64,000 bases of DNA from Terrabacter sp. 28 (GTDB taxonomy: Bacteria; Actinomycetota; Actinomycetes; Actinomycetales; Dermatophilaceae). The notes under the pieces are model-generated. The model did not search any database and had not been told where the DNA came from. It saw only the letters and a list, made by a program, of their open reading frames with translations. The stretch lies in the NCBI GenBank assembly GCA_000955875.1, contig JYOE01000022.1, positions 1 through 64,000 of the forward strand. Reading direction: 5' to 3'. Both the position numbers and the translations under genes were made by a program. Every line of letters starts with the position of its first letter. Position 1 is the stretch's first letter. Positions 15,903 to 25,448 of the stretch are shown here, in pieces.

Positions 15903-18900
15903 CTACCCGACCGTGACGGTCAGCGTGCTGAGCACGTCGGACCGCGAGTCGGAGACGAGGACCCGCACCGCGTAGGTGCCGGCCGCGGCCCACGTGTGCG
16001 CGCCCTCGACCGTCGCCGTGCCGTCGGCCCCGGTGGTCACCGTGGCGTCCTCGGTCACGGTGCCGTCGCCCCATTCGACCCGGGCGGTGTAGCCGCCCGC
16101 CGCCGGGACGCCGCCCTTGGCGGTGCCCAGCGTGACGTCACCGGCCTGGCCTGCGGTCGCCGTGGCGTCGCCGCCAGCCGTGACGCCGAGCGCCGAGCCG
16201 TTGTCGGCCACCGCGAACACGTGGATCCGGCCGGCCGACTTGGGGTCGCCCGTCTGGGTCGGGAGGGTGATCGACTCGACCGTCTTCCCGGCCGGCACCG
16301 TGAGCGGCGCGGTCGCGAAGAGCTTGGCGCGGCAGCTGTCGGTGCCGGTCCCGTTGAGGCGGTAGGCCATCTCGAGGGCGACGACGTTGCCGAACTGGGG
16401 CGAGCCGCACCAGTCGCCGTACTGCACCTTGTAGCTCGCCGTGGAGCCGTCGGTGAAGCGGACCGTGGCGGTCGTGTCCTGGTTCTTCTGCGTCGCCGTG
16501 CCGATGAGCGAGAGCTGCGTCGCGCCCGGTGCCAGTGTCACGGGCAGGGTCTGGCCGGCGCCGGTGGCGTTGTCCTTCTGGCCGACCGGGATGCCCGGCA
16601 TCGAGAACCGCAGGTCGGTGCCAGGGACGGTGAGCAGCTTGCCCGGCACCCCACCCGCTGCGGCGAGCGCCTCACGGGACAGGCCCGCCCGGTCGCCGTC
16701 ACAGGGGACGGAGTCGCCCACGTTGCCGAAGCACACGGAGTCGAACCCCGCGGCGTACGCGGGCACGGATGCCTGGTGCACGGTCGCCGAGCCGAGGGCC
16801 GACCCGCTGCCGCCCCCGGCCGTCACCGTGACCTTCGGCCGGTACGGGCCCGGCTTGCTCCACGTGTGGGTGCCGCGGACCGTGAACGAGCCGAGGTCAC
16901 CGGCTGCGATCGCGCCCTCCGACGTCGTGCCGTCGCCCCAGGCGATCGTCGCCGTGGCCGTGGCCGACGGGTCCTGGCCCTGGCCGACGCCACCCGAGAA
17001 GGTCGCGACGGTCCCGGTCCAGGACGTGTCCTCAGAGGTCTCGAACGCCTCGGCCGCCGACACCTTGATGCCGGTGTTCTGGGCCTTGGAGCCGTCGGTG
17101 AGCAGCTCGACCTCCGACAGGTTCGCGGCCTCCCCGCCGACCGTCGCCGTGACGACGAGTCGGTAGGTCGTGAAGGTGCCCGTGTGCGGGATCTCGAACG
17201 GACGCGTCTGCTGGCGCCACGGGAAGACCTGCCCCGTACGCGTGTCCAGCGTCTGCCACGTGGCGCCGCCGTCCTTGCTGCCCTCGACGCGCCACGCCGA
17301 CGGGTCGCCGGCCTTCGGACCCGAGGTGAGCGTGTACCAGGTCGCCCGCTGGCCGACGCCCGAGAGCGTGAAGCCGACGGTCGGCGTCGCCGAACTGAAC
17401 GTCGCCGACGTGCGCGACGTGTTGTCGAAGAGCGCCTTGGCGTCCTGGCCAGAGGCCAGGTCGGTCGCCGTCGCGGTGCCGCGGCCCGGGCCGGTCGCGT
17501 CCTTGAGCGGCTTCGGCGCCTCGGTGCCCTGCGTGAGGGACGGCGGGGCGTCCTGGGCGCGCGAGCCGAAGTCGGACGGCTTGTCGCCCATGGCGAAGTC
17601 GACCGTGGTCGGGCCGGCGATCTCGCTCTGGTTGATCGAGACGCTCTTGTGCTTGGCGCCGTTGACGGTGACCGACTGCACGTAGATGTTCGTCTCCGAG
17701 TTGCCCGGCGCGTTGACGACGAGGTCACCCTGCGTGCGCTTCACCGTCACCTGGTCGAACTTCGGGGACCCGATGGCCCAGTTCGGCGAGCCGACCTGGA
17801 GCGGGTAGATGCCGAGCGAGGAGAGCACGTACCAGGCCGACATCTCGCCGTTGTCCTCGTCGCCCGGGTAGCCCTGGCCGATCTCGGACCCGACGTAGAG
17901 GCGCCGCATGATCTCGCGCACCTTCTCGGCCGTCTTCCACTGCTGGCCGGTCCAGTCGTACATGTACGCGATGTGGTGCGAGACCTGGTTGCTCTGGCCG
18001 AGCTGCCCCATGCGCACGTCACGCGCCTCGAGCATCTCGTGGATGACGCCGCCGTAGCCACCGGGCTTCGTCGCGGTCTCGGGCGTCGAGAAGAACGTGT
18101 CGAGCTTCTTGGCGAGCGCGTCGCGGCCGCCGTAGAGGTTCGCCAGGCCGTTGCCGTCGTGCGGTGCGTGGAAGGCGAAGTTCCAGGCGTTCGTCTCGGT
18201 GTAGTCGCCGCCCCAGTCCTCCGGGTCGAAGTCCGTCGGGTAGCTGCCGTCGGCGGCGCGGCCCTGGAAGAAGCCGACCTTCGGGTTGAAGAGGTTGCCG
18301 TAGTGGGTCGAACGCTCGAGGAAGTACTTCGACTCCTCGGCGAGCTGCGCGCGACGGTCTGCCGGGGTCGCCGGGTCCTTCGCGAGCGTGGCCGCCATCG
18401 TGCCGATGCCGAAGTCGTTGATCAACCCCTCGAGGCCCCACGACACGCTCTCACCGGTGTTGGTGCTCGTGTAGCCGAGGAAGGTCGAGGTGTCGAGGCC
18501 CTTGCGGCCCACGGCGCTCGACGTCGGCAGCACCGTCGCGTTCTTGACCGCGGCGTCGTACGCGCCGAGCGGGTCGGGCAGCTTGACGCCCTTGACGTAC
18601 GCGTCGGCGAAGGCCACGTCGGAGCTCGTGCCCGTCATGAGGTCGGCGTAGCCCGGCGAGCTCCAGCGCGCCACCCAGCCGCCGTCGCGGTACTGCTGGA
18701 CGAAGCCGTCGGCGATCTCGGCCGCCACCTCGGGGTAGAGGAGGCTGTAGGCCGGCCACACGGTGCGGTAGGTGTCCCAGAAGCCGTTGTTGACGTAGAT
18801 CTTGCCGTCCTTGACAGCGGCGTTCGTCGTCGTCGCGGTGGCCGAACCCGACTTGGCCGCAACGGGACTCGCGTACTGGTAGCGCGGCGCCGCGGCCGTG

Positions 18901-21023
18901 CCCGTGTTCTCGAACTGGCTGTTCGGGTAGAGGTTCAGCCGGTAGAGGTTCGAGTAGAGGATCGTGCGGTCCGAGTCGTTGGCTCCCTTGACGCCGACGA
19001 CACCGAGGCGGGCGTTCCACGCCTGCTTCGCGGACGCGCGTACGGCGTCGAAGTCGCGGTCGGCGAGCTCGAGCGCGTGGTTCTTCCTCGCCTGGTCGAG
19101 GGAGATGAACGACGTCGAGAGCTTGAGCACGACCTGCTTGTCGCGGCTCGTGTCGAAGCTCGCGTAGCGGGTGCCGGCGTGACCGTTCGGCGCGGTGCCG
19201 ACGGCCGAGGCCGGGCGGTCGAACGTGCCGTAGACGAACATCCGGCTGCGGCCTGCCGACAAGCCGCTTCCGTTGTCGACCCAACCGGTCATCGTGCCGG
19301 TCGCGGCGTCGACGCTGAACGTGCCGTTGTCGTCACGGGTGTCGACGACGAGGCTGCCCTTGGCCGCGGACGCCGGGAACGTGAACCGGTAGACGCCGCC
19401 GTGATCGGCGGGAGCCGTCTCGGCGGTGAGGCCGCCGGCGAGGACCGCCTTGTAGTAGTCGGGGCGGGCCACCTCGGTCGCGTGGTCGAAGGCGAGGCCT
19501 CGGCCGGATGCGCTGCCGGTGGGCGTGCCCGTCGTGGCGGACGGCATCACCGACATCTGGTTGCGGTCGCCCATCCACGGGCTGGGCTCGTGCGAGATCG
19601 CAAGCCCTTGCAGCACAGGCAGGTTCGCCGAGTTGTTCTGCGACTGGTAGTTGTACTCCCACGACTGCGAGTTCGCGTCGGTCACCGGCGTGAAGAACGT
19701 GAAGCCGTTCGGCACCGCGCTGATCGGCAGGTTGTTGCCGCGGGAGAAGCCGCCCGACGCGTTGGTGCCGCGTCGCACGTCGACGTGGTTCGTGAGGTCC
19801 GAGCCGTCGACGACGGCCGGGTCACCCTGGACGGAGATGTCGTCGATCCAGCCGCCGAAGCGCGTGTCCTTGGTCGCGCCGCCCGTGTTGTCGTAGCCGA
19901 CGAGCACGCGGTCGATCGTCTTGCCCGCGGCGACCTTGCCGACGTCGAGCGAGACGGCGTTCCACTGGTTGGCGTAGAGGATCTTGCCCTTGCCCTGCTC
20001 GCTCGGGCTCGCGGCGACGCCGTGCTGGTCGTCGGCTCCGAGGTCCGAGAGGTAGGTGCCGTCGGTGAACCTGAGGTCGAGCGACGCGTACGTCGACGGG
20101 TACTCCAGGTCACCGGCGACCATGTCGGGGAAGATCTTGTAGCTCAGCTGCGTCTTCGCGGTGACCGGCAGGTCGAGGTCGAAGAGGCGGTTCCACGCGT
20201 ACCCCCGGCCGTCGGCCGTGTGGCCGCCCGAGTAGCGCAGCGCCTTGACGCCGGTCCACCCGACGAGGGGCTTGATGTTGAAGCCCGAGATCGGGCCGGA
20301 GCCGACGACAGTCTTCATCGGCGAGGCTGGGCCCGAGCCCGTCGAGCCGTCGGAGAGGTCCCAGTCGGCGAGCTGCACGGTGCCGCCGGAGTGCACGGCC
20401 GTGACGTTGAGGCGGTAGTACGCGTACGTCCCCGGTGTCGTCACCGTGAACGTGCGCGTCGCGAAGCGGCCGGAGAAGTCGATGCCGGTCTGGCGGTCGA
20501 GGTCGGTCCACGTCGTGCCGTCCGTCGAGCCCTGGAGGGTGAAGTCCTTGGGGTCCCGCTCGGGCGCGTCGTTGGCCGACGTGAGCGAGTAGCGCACCGC
20601 CTTGGCCGGCGTGCTGAGCTGGTAGCGCACCCACGCGCTCGAGGCGAAGGCGAGCCACTTCGAGTCGGGGTTGGCGTCCGCGAGGTTCGCCGCCACCTCG
20701 CCCGGGCCGTTCTCGGCGCTCGCGGTGACGCCGGTGACCGAGCCGAGGAGGCTGCCGTCGGTGCTCGCGGTCCCGGAGACGTTCTGCTGCCGCGCGCCGT
20801 CGGCGCCGGTCTCCACGGTCGAGAGCTCGGGCTGCGGCTGGCCCGACTCGAACGACGTCGAGAAGTCGCCCGCCCCGGCGTCCGCGGCAGGCGTGATGAG
20901 AGAGGGTGAGGCGGACGCGTCGAGCGCCCCCGCCTGGGACGGACCAGCGACCACTCCTGCGGTCGAGGTGGCCAGGACTGCCAGGGCGATGACGCCTCTG
21001 CGGATCCCGGATCTGTGGGGCAT
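15903..21023 (-). CDS. secreted GH92 family alpha-mannosidase with accessory domains
   Basis: 1706 residues. Signal peptide at about 1-33 (basic start, VIALAVLATSTAGVVA, cleavage after SQAGA). Then a discoidin-like domain at about 95-228, a beta-sandwich at about 245-400, the GH92 N-terminal domain from about 405 and the catalytic barrel at about 655-1140 ending in the hallmark GYPGDEDNGEMSAWY near 1055. A second discoidin-like domain covers about 1180-1310, a PKD-like domain 1325-1415, a Cys-containing beta domain 1425-1600 and a final PKD-like domain 1620-1706. GH92 enzymes are Ca-dependent exo-alpha-mannosidases. GGAGGA precedes the ATG. No LPXTG anchor is present, so it is probably released or held by its domains. 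Confidence 0.9.
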   Translation of the reverse strand: MPHRSGIRRGVIALAVLATSTAGVVAGPSQAGALDASASPSLITPAADAGAGDFSTSFESGQPQPELSTVETGADGARQQNVSGTASTDGSLLGSVTGVTASAENGPGEVAANLADANPDSKWLAFASSAWVRYQLSTPAKAVRYSLTSANDAPERDPKDFTLQGSTDGTTWTDLDRQTGIDFSGRFATRTFTVTTPGTYAYYRLNVTAVHSGGTVQLADWDLSDGSTGSGPASPMKTVVGSGPISGFNIKPLVGWTGVKALRYSGGHTADGRGYAWNRLFDLDLPVTAKTQLSYKIFPDMVAGDLEYPSTYASLDLRFTDGTYLSDLGADDQHGVAASPSEQGKGKILYANQWNAVSLDVGKVAAGKTIDRVLVGYDNTGGATKDTRFGGWIDDISVQGDPAVVDGSDLTNHVDVRRGTNASGGFSRGNNLPISAVPNGFTFFTPVTDANSQSWEYNYQSQNNSANLPVLQGLAISHEPSPWMGDRNQMSVMPSATTGTPTGSASGRGLAFDHATEVARPDYYKAVLAGGLTAETAPADHGGVYRFTFPASAAKGSLVVDTRDDNGTFSVDAATGTMTGWVDNGSGLSAGRSRMFVYGTFDRPASAVGTAPNGHAGTRYASFDTSRDKQVVLKLSTSFISLDQARKNHALELADRDFDAVRASAKQAWNARLGVVGVKGANDSDRTILYSNLYRLNLYPNSQFENTGTAAAPRYQYASPVAAKSGSATATTTNAAVKDGKIYVNNGFWDTYRTVWPAYSLLYPEVAAEIADGFVQQYRDGGWVARWSSPGYADLMTGTSSDVAFADAYVKGVKLPDPLGAYDAAVKNATVLPTSSAVGRKGLDTSTFLGYTSTNTGESVSWGLEGLINDFGIGTMAATLAKDPATPADRRAQLAEESKYFLERSTHYGNLFNPKVGFFQGRAADGSYPTDFDPEDWGGDYTETNAWNFAFHAPHDGNGLANLYGGRDALAKKLDTFFSTPETATKPGGYGGVIHEMLEARDVRMGQLGQSNQVSHHIAYMYDWTGQQWKTAEKVREIMRRLYVGSEIGQGYPGDEDNGEMSAWYVLSSLGIYPLQVGSPNWAIGSPKFDQVTVKRTQGDLVVNAPGNSETNIYVQSVTVNGAKHKSVSINQSEIAGPTTVDFAMGDKPSDFGSRAQDAPPSLTQGTEAPKPLKDATGPGRGTATATDLASGQDAKALFDNTSRTSATFSSATPTVGFTLSGVGQRATWYTLTSGPKAGDPSAWRVEGSKDGGATWQTLDTRTGQVFPWRQQTRPFEIPHTGTFTTYRLVVTATVGGEAANLSEVELLTDGSKAQNTGIKVSAAEAFETSEDTSWTGTVATFSGGVGQGQDPSATATATIAWGDGTTSEGAIAAGDLGSFTVRGTHTWSKPGPYRPKVTVTAGGGSGSALGSATVHQASVPAYAAGFDSVCFGNVGDSVPCDGDRAGLSREALAAAGGVPGKLLTVPGTDLRFSMPGIPVGQKDNATGAGQTLPVTLAPGATQLSLIGTATQKNQDTTATVRFTDGSTASYKVQYGDWCGSPQFGNVVALEMAYRLNGTGTDSCRAKLFATAPLTVPAGKTVESITLPTQTGDPKSAGRIHVFAVADNGSALGVTAGGDATATAGQAGDVTLGTAKGGVPAAGGYTARVEWGDGTVTEDATVTTGADGTATVEGAHTWAAAGTYAVRVLVSDSRSDVLSTLTVTVG

Positions 21024-21152
21024 GGGGTTCCTCCGTGCTCGTCGTTGAGCCGTGCTGTCAACCCGGCGAGACTCGCCGCCGGCGACAAAGGGCGTCAACA
21101 GGGCGAAGGGTTCTTGTCCGGTCGAGACATCGAATCGGACAGAACGGCCACT

Positions 21153-21198
21153 GCGGGCGCCCGAGCCCGCACCACGCGTTGCCTTTTCGGGCGCCCGC
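21153..21198. promoter_or_regulatory. paired palindromes upstream of the LacI-type gene
   Basis: GCGGGCGCCCGA (21153-21164) and its exact reverse complement (21187-21198) are separated by 22 bases. Each arm is itself the palindrome CGGGCGCCCG, so two identical sites lie 34 bases apart, 16 bases before the regulator's ATG in the divergent GH92/lacI region. Candidate twin operator; a stem-loop in the leader is the alternative. Confidence 0.5.
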
Positions 21199-21214
21199 TG
21201 GTCGGATGGCAGGC

Positions 21215-22246
21215 ATGACAGCGTTGTCTGACCACCGGACAGCCATCCGCCCGACGATGGCCGATGTCGCCGCCGAGGCCCACGTCTCGGTCAAGACGGT
21301 CTCGCGCGTGGTCAACCACGAGCCGGGCGTGCGGCCGGACACCGCCGAGCGGGTCCGCGCCGTCATCGAGCGTCTCGGCTTCCGGCGCCACGACGGCGCG
21401 CGGATGATGCGCCAGGGCCGCACCTTCACCATCGCCCTCGTCGTCGAGGACCTCGCCAACCCCTTCTACTCGCAGATCGGGGCCGCGGTCGAGCGCGAGG
21501 CACGCATCCGCCAGCACCAGCTCATCACCGCGTCGGCGGAGGGCTCCCCGACGCGCGAGCGGGCCGTCATCGAGGCGCTCATCAACCGCCGGGTCGACGG
21601 CATCGTCGTCGTGCCGGCCGACGAGAGCGCCTCGTCGGACGCCGCCGTCGAGGCGAGCCAGACTCCCATCGTCTACATGGATCGCCCCGTGCGCGGCACC
21701 CCGCGCGACACCGTCCTCAGCGACAACCACGGCGGCATCCGCAGCGCCGTCGAGCACCTCGTGGCGCACGGCCACCGGAGCATCGCCCTCTTCGGTGACG
21801 ACCCCGCGTTCTGGACGGCGCGCCAGCGCCGCGAGGCCTTCGTCGCGACCCACCAGTCCCTCGGCCTGCCGGGCAGCGCGCGCGTGTCGATGGGACCCCA
21901 CTCACCCACGTCGGTGCGCGAGACCCTGACCCGCTGGACCCAGACGGCCGACCCCACGACGGCGGTCATCACCGGCAACAACCGCATCACCATCGCGCTG
22001 CTGCTCGCCCTGCGCGACCTCCGGCTGCCCCTGTCGCTCGTCGGCTACGACGACTTCGAGCTCGCCGACCTCGTCGACCCGCCCGTCACCGTCGTGCACC
22101 AGGACCCGGCAGCCATGGGGCAGAAGGCCGCCCAGCAGCTCTTCGCCCGGCTGCTCGGTGACGAGTCGCCCGCGCAGACCGTCGTCATGCCGACCCGACT
22201 CGTCGTGCGCGGCTCCGGCCTGCGACGGAGCCCCGCCTCGCGATGA
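21215..22246 (+). CDS. LacI family transcriptional regulator
   Basis: 343 residues. The LacI HTH is at about 14-60 (MADVAAEAHVSVKTVSRVVN then the hinge region with the GRTF transition). The periplasmic-binding-protein-like effector domain follows: ALVVEDLANPFYSQI, VDGIVVVPAD, ITGNNRITIA and SLVGYDDFELADLV. It is divergent from the GH92 gene and precedes the isomerase gene, so control of mannoside use is a good inference. ATG 21215 is used; ATG 21206 is a possible alternative. Confidence 0.9.
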   Translation: MTALSDHRTAIRPTMADVAAEAHVSVKTVSRVVNHEPGVRPDTAERVRAVIERLGFRRHDGARMMRQGRTFTIALVVEDLANPFYSQIGAAVEREARIRQHQLITASAEGSPTRERAVIEALINRRVDGIVVVPADESASSDAAVEASQTPIVYMDRPVRGTPRDTVLSDNHGGIRSAVEHLVAHGHRSIALFGDDPAFWTARQRREAFVATHQSLGLPGSARVSMGPHSPTSVRETLTRWTQTADPTTAVITGNNRITIALLLALRDLRLPLSLVGYDDFELADLVDPPVTVVHQDPAAMGQKAAQQLFARLLGDESPAQTVVMPTRLVVRGSGLRRSPASR

Positions 22247-22305
22247 CGCTGCAACGCGCCCGACCCGCTGCCCCACCCACCGATCCGTCGAGGAGCACCC
22301 CGAAC

Positions 22306-23337
22306 GTGTCAGCACCGACCCGCCTCGCGCTCAACACCCCGCGCCGCTTCTACCGCGGCGGGGAGCGGATCCTCGCGTTCCGCGGGCTCGAGACCCCCTC
22401 GGACTTCGACGGCCACCGGCCCGAGGACTGGCTCGCCTCGACGACGAGGCTCTTCGCCGAGGGCGGCGGCGGGGTGACCGTCCTGCCCGACGGCACGTCG
22501 CTGCCCGAGGCGCTGGCCGCCGACCCGGACCACTGGCTCGGCGCCGACCACGTCGCCGCGCACGGCGTCGAGCCGGGTCTGCTGACCAAGCTGCTCGACG
22601 CCGGCGAGCGCCTCCCCGTGCACTCGCACCCGGACCGGGCCTTCGCCGCAGCCCACCTCGACTGCGAGCACGGCAAGACCGAGGCGTGGATCGTGCTCGA
22701 CGCCGAGCCCGGCGCCAGCGTCTGGCTCGGCTTCCGCGACGAGCTGCCCGCCGACGAGCTCGCTGCGCTCGTGGAGGCCCAGGACGAGCGGCTCCTCGAG
22801 GCGCTCAACCGCATCGAGGTGCGGGCCGGCGACACCGTGCTCGTGCCCGGTGGACAGCCGCACGCCATCGGTGAGGGCGTCTTCGTGCTCGAGCTGCAGG
22901 AGCCGACCGACCTGTCGGTCATGCTCGAGCACCGCCGCTTCGGCCTCGAGGAGGCGCACGCGTTCCTCGGCCTCACCGCGGCGCGTGCCCTGGAGAGCGT
23001 CGACCGCGGACCCCTCACGCAGGAGGACCTGGCCGGCCTGCGGCGTCGCTGGACCGACGTCACCGGCACGGGCCACGCCCTGCCCGAGCAGGCGACGGAG
23101 TTCTTCCGGGCCGAGGTGCTGCGCGCGACGCCGGGCTCGCCCGCGACCGGCGACGCGGGCTTCGCCGTCGTCGTCGTCGTGGCCGGATCCGGCACGTTGA
23201 CGACGGCGGGCGGCGCGACGACGTCGCCCCGCCCCACCGAGGTGGAACGGGGCGACGTGCTGCTCGTGCCCTACGGGGCGGGGAAGGTGGAGCTCGACGG
23301 TGACGTCACCGTCGTGCGGTGCCTGCCGCCCGTCTGA
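22306..23337 (+). CDS. manA: mannose-6-phosphate isomerase, class I
   Basis: 343 residues. Metal ligands: PVHSHPDRAF, then EAWIVLD with its Glu, and the GGQPHAIGEGVFVLELQE motif typical of type I PMI. It interconverts mannose-6-phosphate and fructose-6-phosphate. I prefer the GTG at 22306 (GAGGAG upstream) to the ATG at 22243, which overlaps the lacI stop as ATGA. The extra 21 codons contain CAA, CGA, GCT, CCA, GAT and AGG, unlike the GC3 of real coding sequence here. With GH92 and LacI it forms a mannose catabolic unit. Confidence 0.87.
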   Translation: MSAPTRLALNTPRRFYRGGERILAFRGLETPSDFDGHRPEDWLASTTRLFAEGGGGVTVLPDGTSLPEALAADPDHWLGADHVAAHGVEPGLLTKLLDAGERLPVHSHPDRAFAAAHLDCEHGKTEAWIVLDAEPGASVWLGFRDELPADELAALVEAQDERLLEALNRIEVRAGDTVLVPGGQPHAIGEGVFVLELQEPTDLSVMLEHRRFGLEEAHAFLGLTAARALESVDRGPLTQEDLAGLRRRWTDVTGTGHALPEQATEFFRAEVLRATPGSPATGDAGFAVVVVVAGSGTLTTAGGATTSPRPTEVERGDVLLVPYGAGKVELDGDVTVVRCLPPV

Positions 23338-23340
23338 GGG

Positions 23341-24198
23341 TCAGTCGGTGGTGCGGCGGATGTAGGCCCGCACCGCGAGGGGTGCCACGACGGCGGTGAT
23401 GAGCACCGACCAGGCGATGCTCGCGAGCACGGGATGCTGCAGCGGCAGCGCCGAGTCGCCACGCGGGCCGGGCACGTTGCCCCAGAGCTCGCGCATCGCC
23501 TGGACGAGGGCGCTGACCGGGTTCCACTCGGCGATCGTGCGCAGCACCGGCGCCATCGCCTCGGTCGGGGCGAACGTGTTGGCGAGGAAGGTCACCGGGA
23601 AGATCGTCGTGAACATCAGGCCGTTGACCGCCTCGACGGAGCGCATCGCCGACCCGACGAGGATGCCGACCCAGATCATGGCGAACCCGAAGAGCAGGAG
23701 CAGCGCGAAGGCGAGCACCGCGTTGCCGAACCCGTTGCGGATGCGCCAACCGATGACGAGGCCGGTCATCGACATGACGAAGATGCCGATGCTCGAGTGG
23801 ATGATGCCGTAGAAGCTGCGGCCGATGAGCACGGCGCCACGCGAGATCGGCAGCGACCGGAACCGGTCGATGATGCCCTTCTCGAGGTCCATGTTGAGGC
23901 CGTTGGCGACGATGAACGACGAGAACGCCATCGTCTGGGCCATGATGCCCGGCAGCAGCCACTCGCGGTACGAGGCGCTGTCGGTCTGGATGGAGCCGCC
24001 GAAGACGAAGGCGAAGAGGACGACGAACATGATCGGCTGGATCGTGACGTCGGTGAGCATCTCGGGCTGTCGCCGCGTGTGCTTGAGGTTGCGCCACACC
24101 ATCATCGCGACCTGGCGGGCGAGGCTCGGCGTGGGGTAGCCGGGCGCCTGGGCGCGCGGCTCGGTGGTCGTGGTGGTGGTCGTGGACGACTGGGTCAT
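23341..24198 (-). CDS. ABC-2 type exporter permease (DrrB-like)
   Basis: 285 residues with six hydrophobic segments. Contains QPIMFVVLFAFVFGGSI, the LPGIMAQTMAFSSFIVANGL segment and the EKGIIDRFRSLPISRGAVL cytoplasmic motif of daunorubicin-type permeases. Residues 1-25 are a Thr-rich tail. The ATG overlaps the ATPase stop as ATGA, so the two are translationally coupled. Predicted membrane partner of the adjacent ATPase. Confidence 0.9.
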   Translation of the reverse strand: MTQSSTTTTTTTEPRAQAPGYPTPSLARQVAMMVWRNLKHTRRQPEMLTDVTIQPIMFVVLFAFVFGGSIQTDSASYREWLLPGIMAQTMAFSSFIVANGLNMDLEKGIIDRFRSLPISRGAVLIGRSFYGIIHSSIGIFVMSMTGLVIGWRIRNGFGNAVLAFALLLLFGFAMIWVGILVGSAMRSVEAVNGLMFTTIFPVTFLANTFAPTEAMAPVLRTIAEWNPVSALVQAMRELWGNVPGPRGDSALPLQHPVLASIAWSVLITAVVAPLAVRAYIRRTTD

Positions 24199-25208
24199 CG
24201 GGACTCCCCCGTCTGCTCGGTGGTGGCATCCTGCTCCGCCCGGTGGCCGGTGAGGCCCAGGAACACGTCGTCGAGGCTCGGGCGCTTGAGACCGAGGTCG
24301 TCGAGGACGATCTCGGACCGGTCGAAGACGGCCGCGACGCGCGTCATGTCGGACAGGCCCTCGGCGGGCGCCGTGAGCTGCCTGGCGGACTCGTCGACGT
24401 GGACCTCACGCACGTGCGAGGCGAGCAGGGCCCGCGCCTCCTCGAGCTGCTCGGGGTGCGACACCGTGAGGACGATCGCGGCCTGGCCGGACTGGTCCTT
24501 GAGCTCGAGGGCGGTGCCCTCGGCGATGACCCGGCCGTGGTCGATGACGACGATGCGGTCGGCGAGCTGGTCGGCCTCCTCGAGGTACTGCGTCGTCAGC
24601 AGGAGGGTCGTGCCGTCACGGACGAGACCGCGGAGCACCTCCCACAGCTCGACGCGGCTGCGGGGGTCGAGCCCCGTCGTCGGCTCGTCGAGGAAGAGCA
24701 CGGGTGGCGCCGCGATGAGGCTGACCGCGAGGTCGAGGCGGCGCCGCATTCCGCCGCTGTACTCCTTCGCCACCTTGTCGCCGGACTCGGCGAGTGAGAA
24801 GCGCTCGAGCAGCTCGTCCGACAGGCGACGCACCTCGGCACCCGGCAGGCCGTAGAGCGAGCCGATCAGCCGGAGGTTCTCGCGGCCCGTCAGCATCTCG
24901 TCGACGGTGGCGGCCTGGCCGGTGAGCCCCATGCTGCGCCGGACGGACTCGGGGTCGCGGGTGACGTCGAAGCCGGCCACACGCGCGGTGCCGCTCGTCG
25001 GTGTCGTGAGGGTGGTCATCATGCGGACGGTGGTCGTCTTGCCGGCGCCGTTGGGGCCGAGCAGGCCGAGCACGGAGCCGCGGGGCACGGAGAAGGAGAC
25101 GTCGTCGACGGCGGTCATGTCGCCGAAGCGCTTGACGAGGTGCTCGGCCTCGATGGCCGGGCCCGTCGACCGGTCGTGCGCCGAGCGCACGTCGGAGGTG
25201 ATGGTCAT
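24195..25208 (-). CDS. ABC exporter ATP-binding protein (DrrA-like)
   Basis: 337 residues. Walker A GPNGAGKTT, signature YSGGMRRRLDLA and Walker B VLFLDEPTTGLD are intact, with the C-terminal DrrA-type extension (FDRSEIVLDDLGLKRPSLDD). The ATG at 25208 has GGGGAG upstream. Exports an unidentified compound with the coupled permease. It is divergent from clgR across 240 bases. Confidence 0.93.
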   Translation of the reverse strand: MTITSDVRSAHDRSTGPAIEAEHLVKRFGDMTAVDDVSFSVPRGSVLGLLGPNGAGKTTTVRMMTTLTTPTSGTARVAGFDVTRDPESVRRSMGLTGQAATVDEMLTGRENLRLIGSLYGLPGAEVRRLSDELLERFSLAESGDKVAKEYSGGMRRRLDLAVSLIAAPPVLFLDEPTTGLDPRSRVELWEVLRGLVRDGTTLLLTTQYLEEADQLADRIVVIDHGRVIAEGTALELKDQSGQAAIVLTVSHPEQLEEARALLASHVREVHVDESARQLTAPAEGLSDMTRVAAVFDRSEIVLDDLGLKRPSLDDVFLGLTGHRAEQDATTEQTGESR

Positions 25209-25353
25209 GTGAGGGCTCCCCAAGTGGTGTGTGCAGAGGTGAGCTGCCGGTGCGTGGATGCGCACCTTCGAGGGTAGGTGGCGACACCGACAGCGTCACC
25301 GATCCATGTGAACGGCGTCAACATCTTTGGTGAGGCCACGAGGCCACGGACGT

Positions 25354-25368
25354 TCGCCCACGGCGTAC
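25354..25368. promoter_or_regulatory. ClgR box upstream of clgR
   Basis: TCGCCCACGGCGTAC matches the core of the corynebacterial ClgR consensus (WCGCYNANRGCGWWS) at every defined position. It lies about 80 bases before the clgR ATG, consistent with autoregulation. The rest of the 240-base divergent region shows no second clear site. Confidence 0.7.
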
Positions 25369-25448
25369 GGCCTCGTCGCCCGCAGGGCGGACGAGATCGG
25401 CTGTGCGCGTGCGACGCTGGACGGACGCACCCCAGATCGGAGACGGCC

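Noticed and set aside
15861..20909. A 1682-codon open frame on the plus strand opposite the GH92 gene
   Set aside because: It is a mirror frame caused by extreme GC3 on the other strand. The product is Arg/Gly/Val-rich with no motifs, while the minus frame has a signal peptide and all GH92 motifs.
22243..22305. An upstream ATG extension of manA overlapping the lacI stop
   Set aside because: The 21 added codons include many A/T-ending and rare codons, and the GTG at 22306 has a better ribosome site. Kept as an alternative only.
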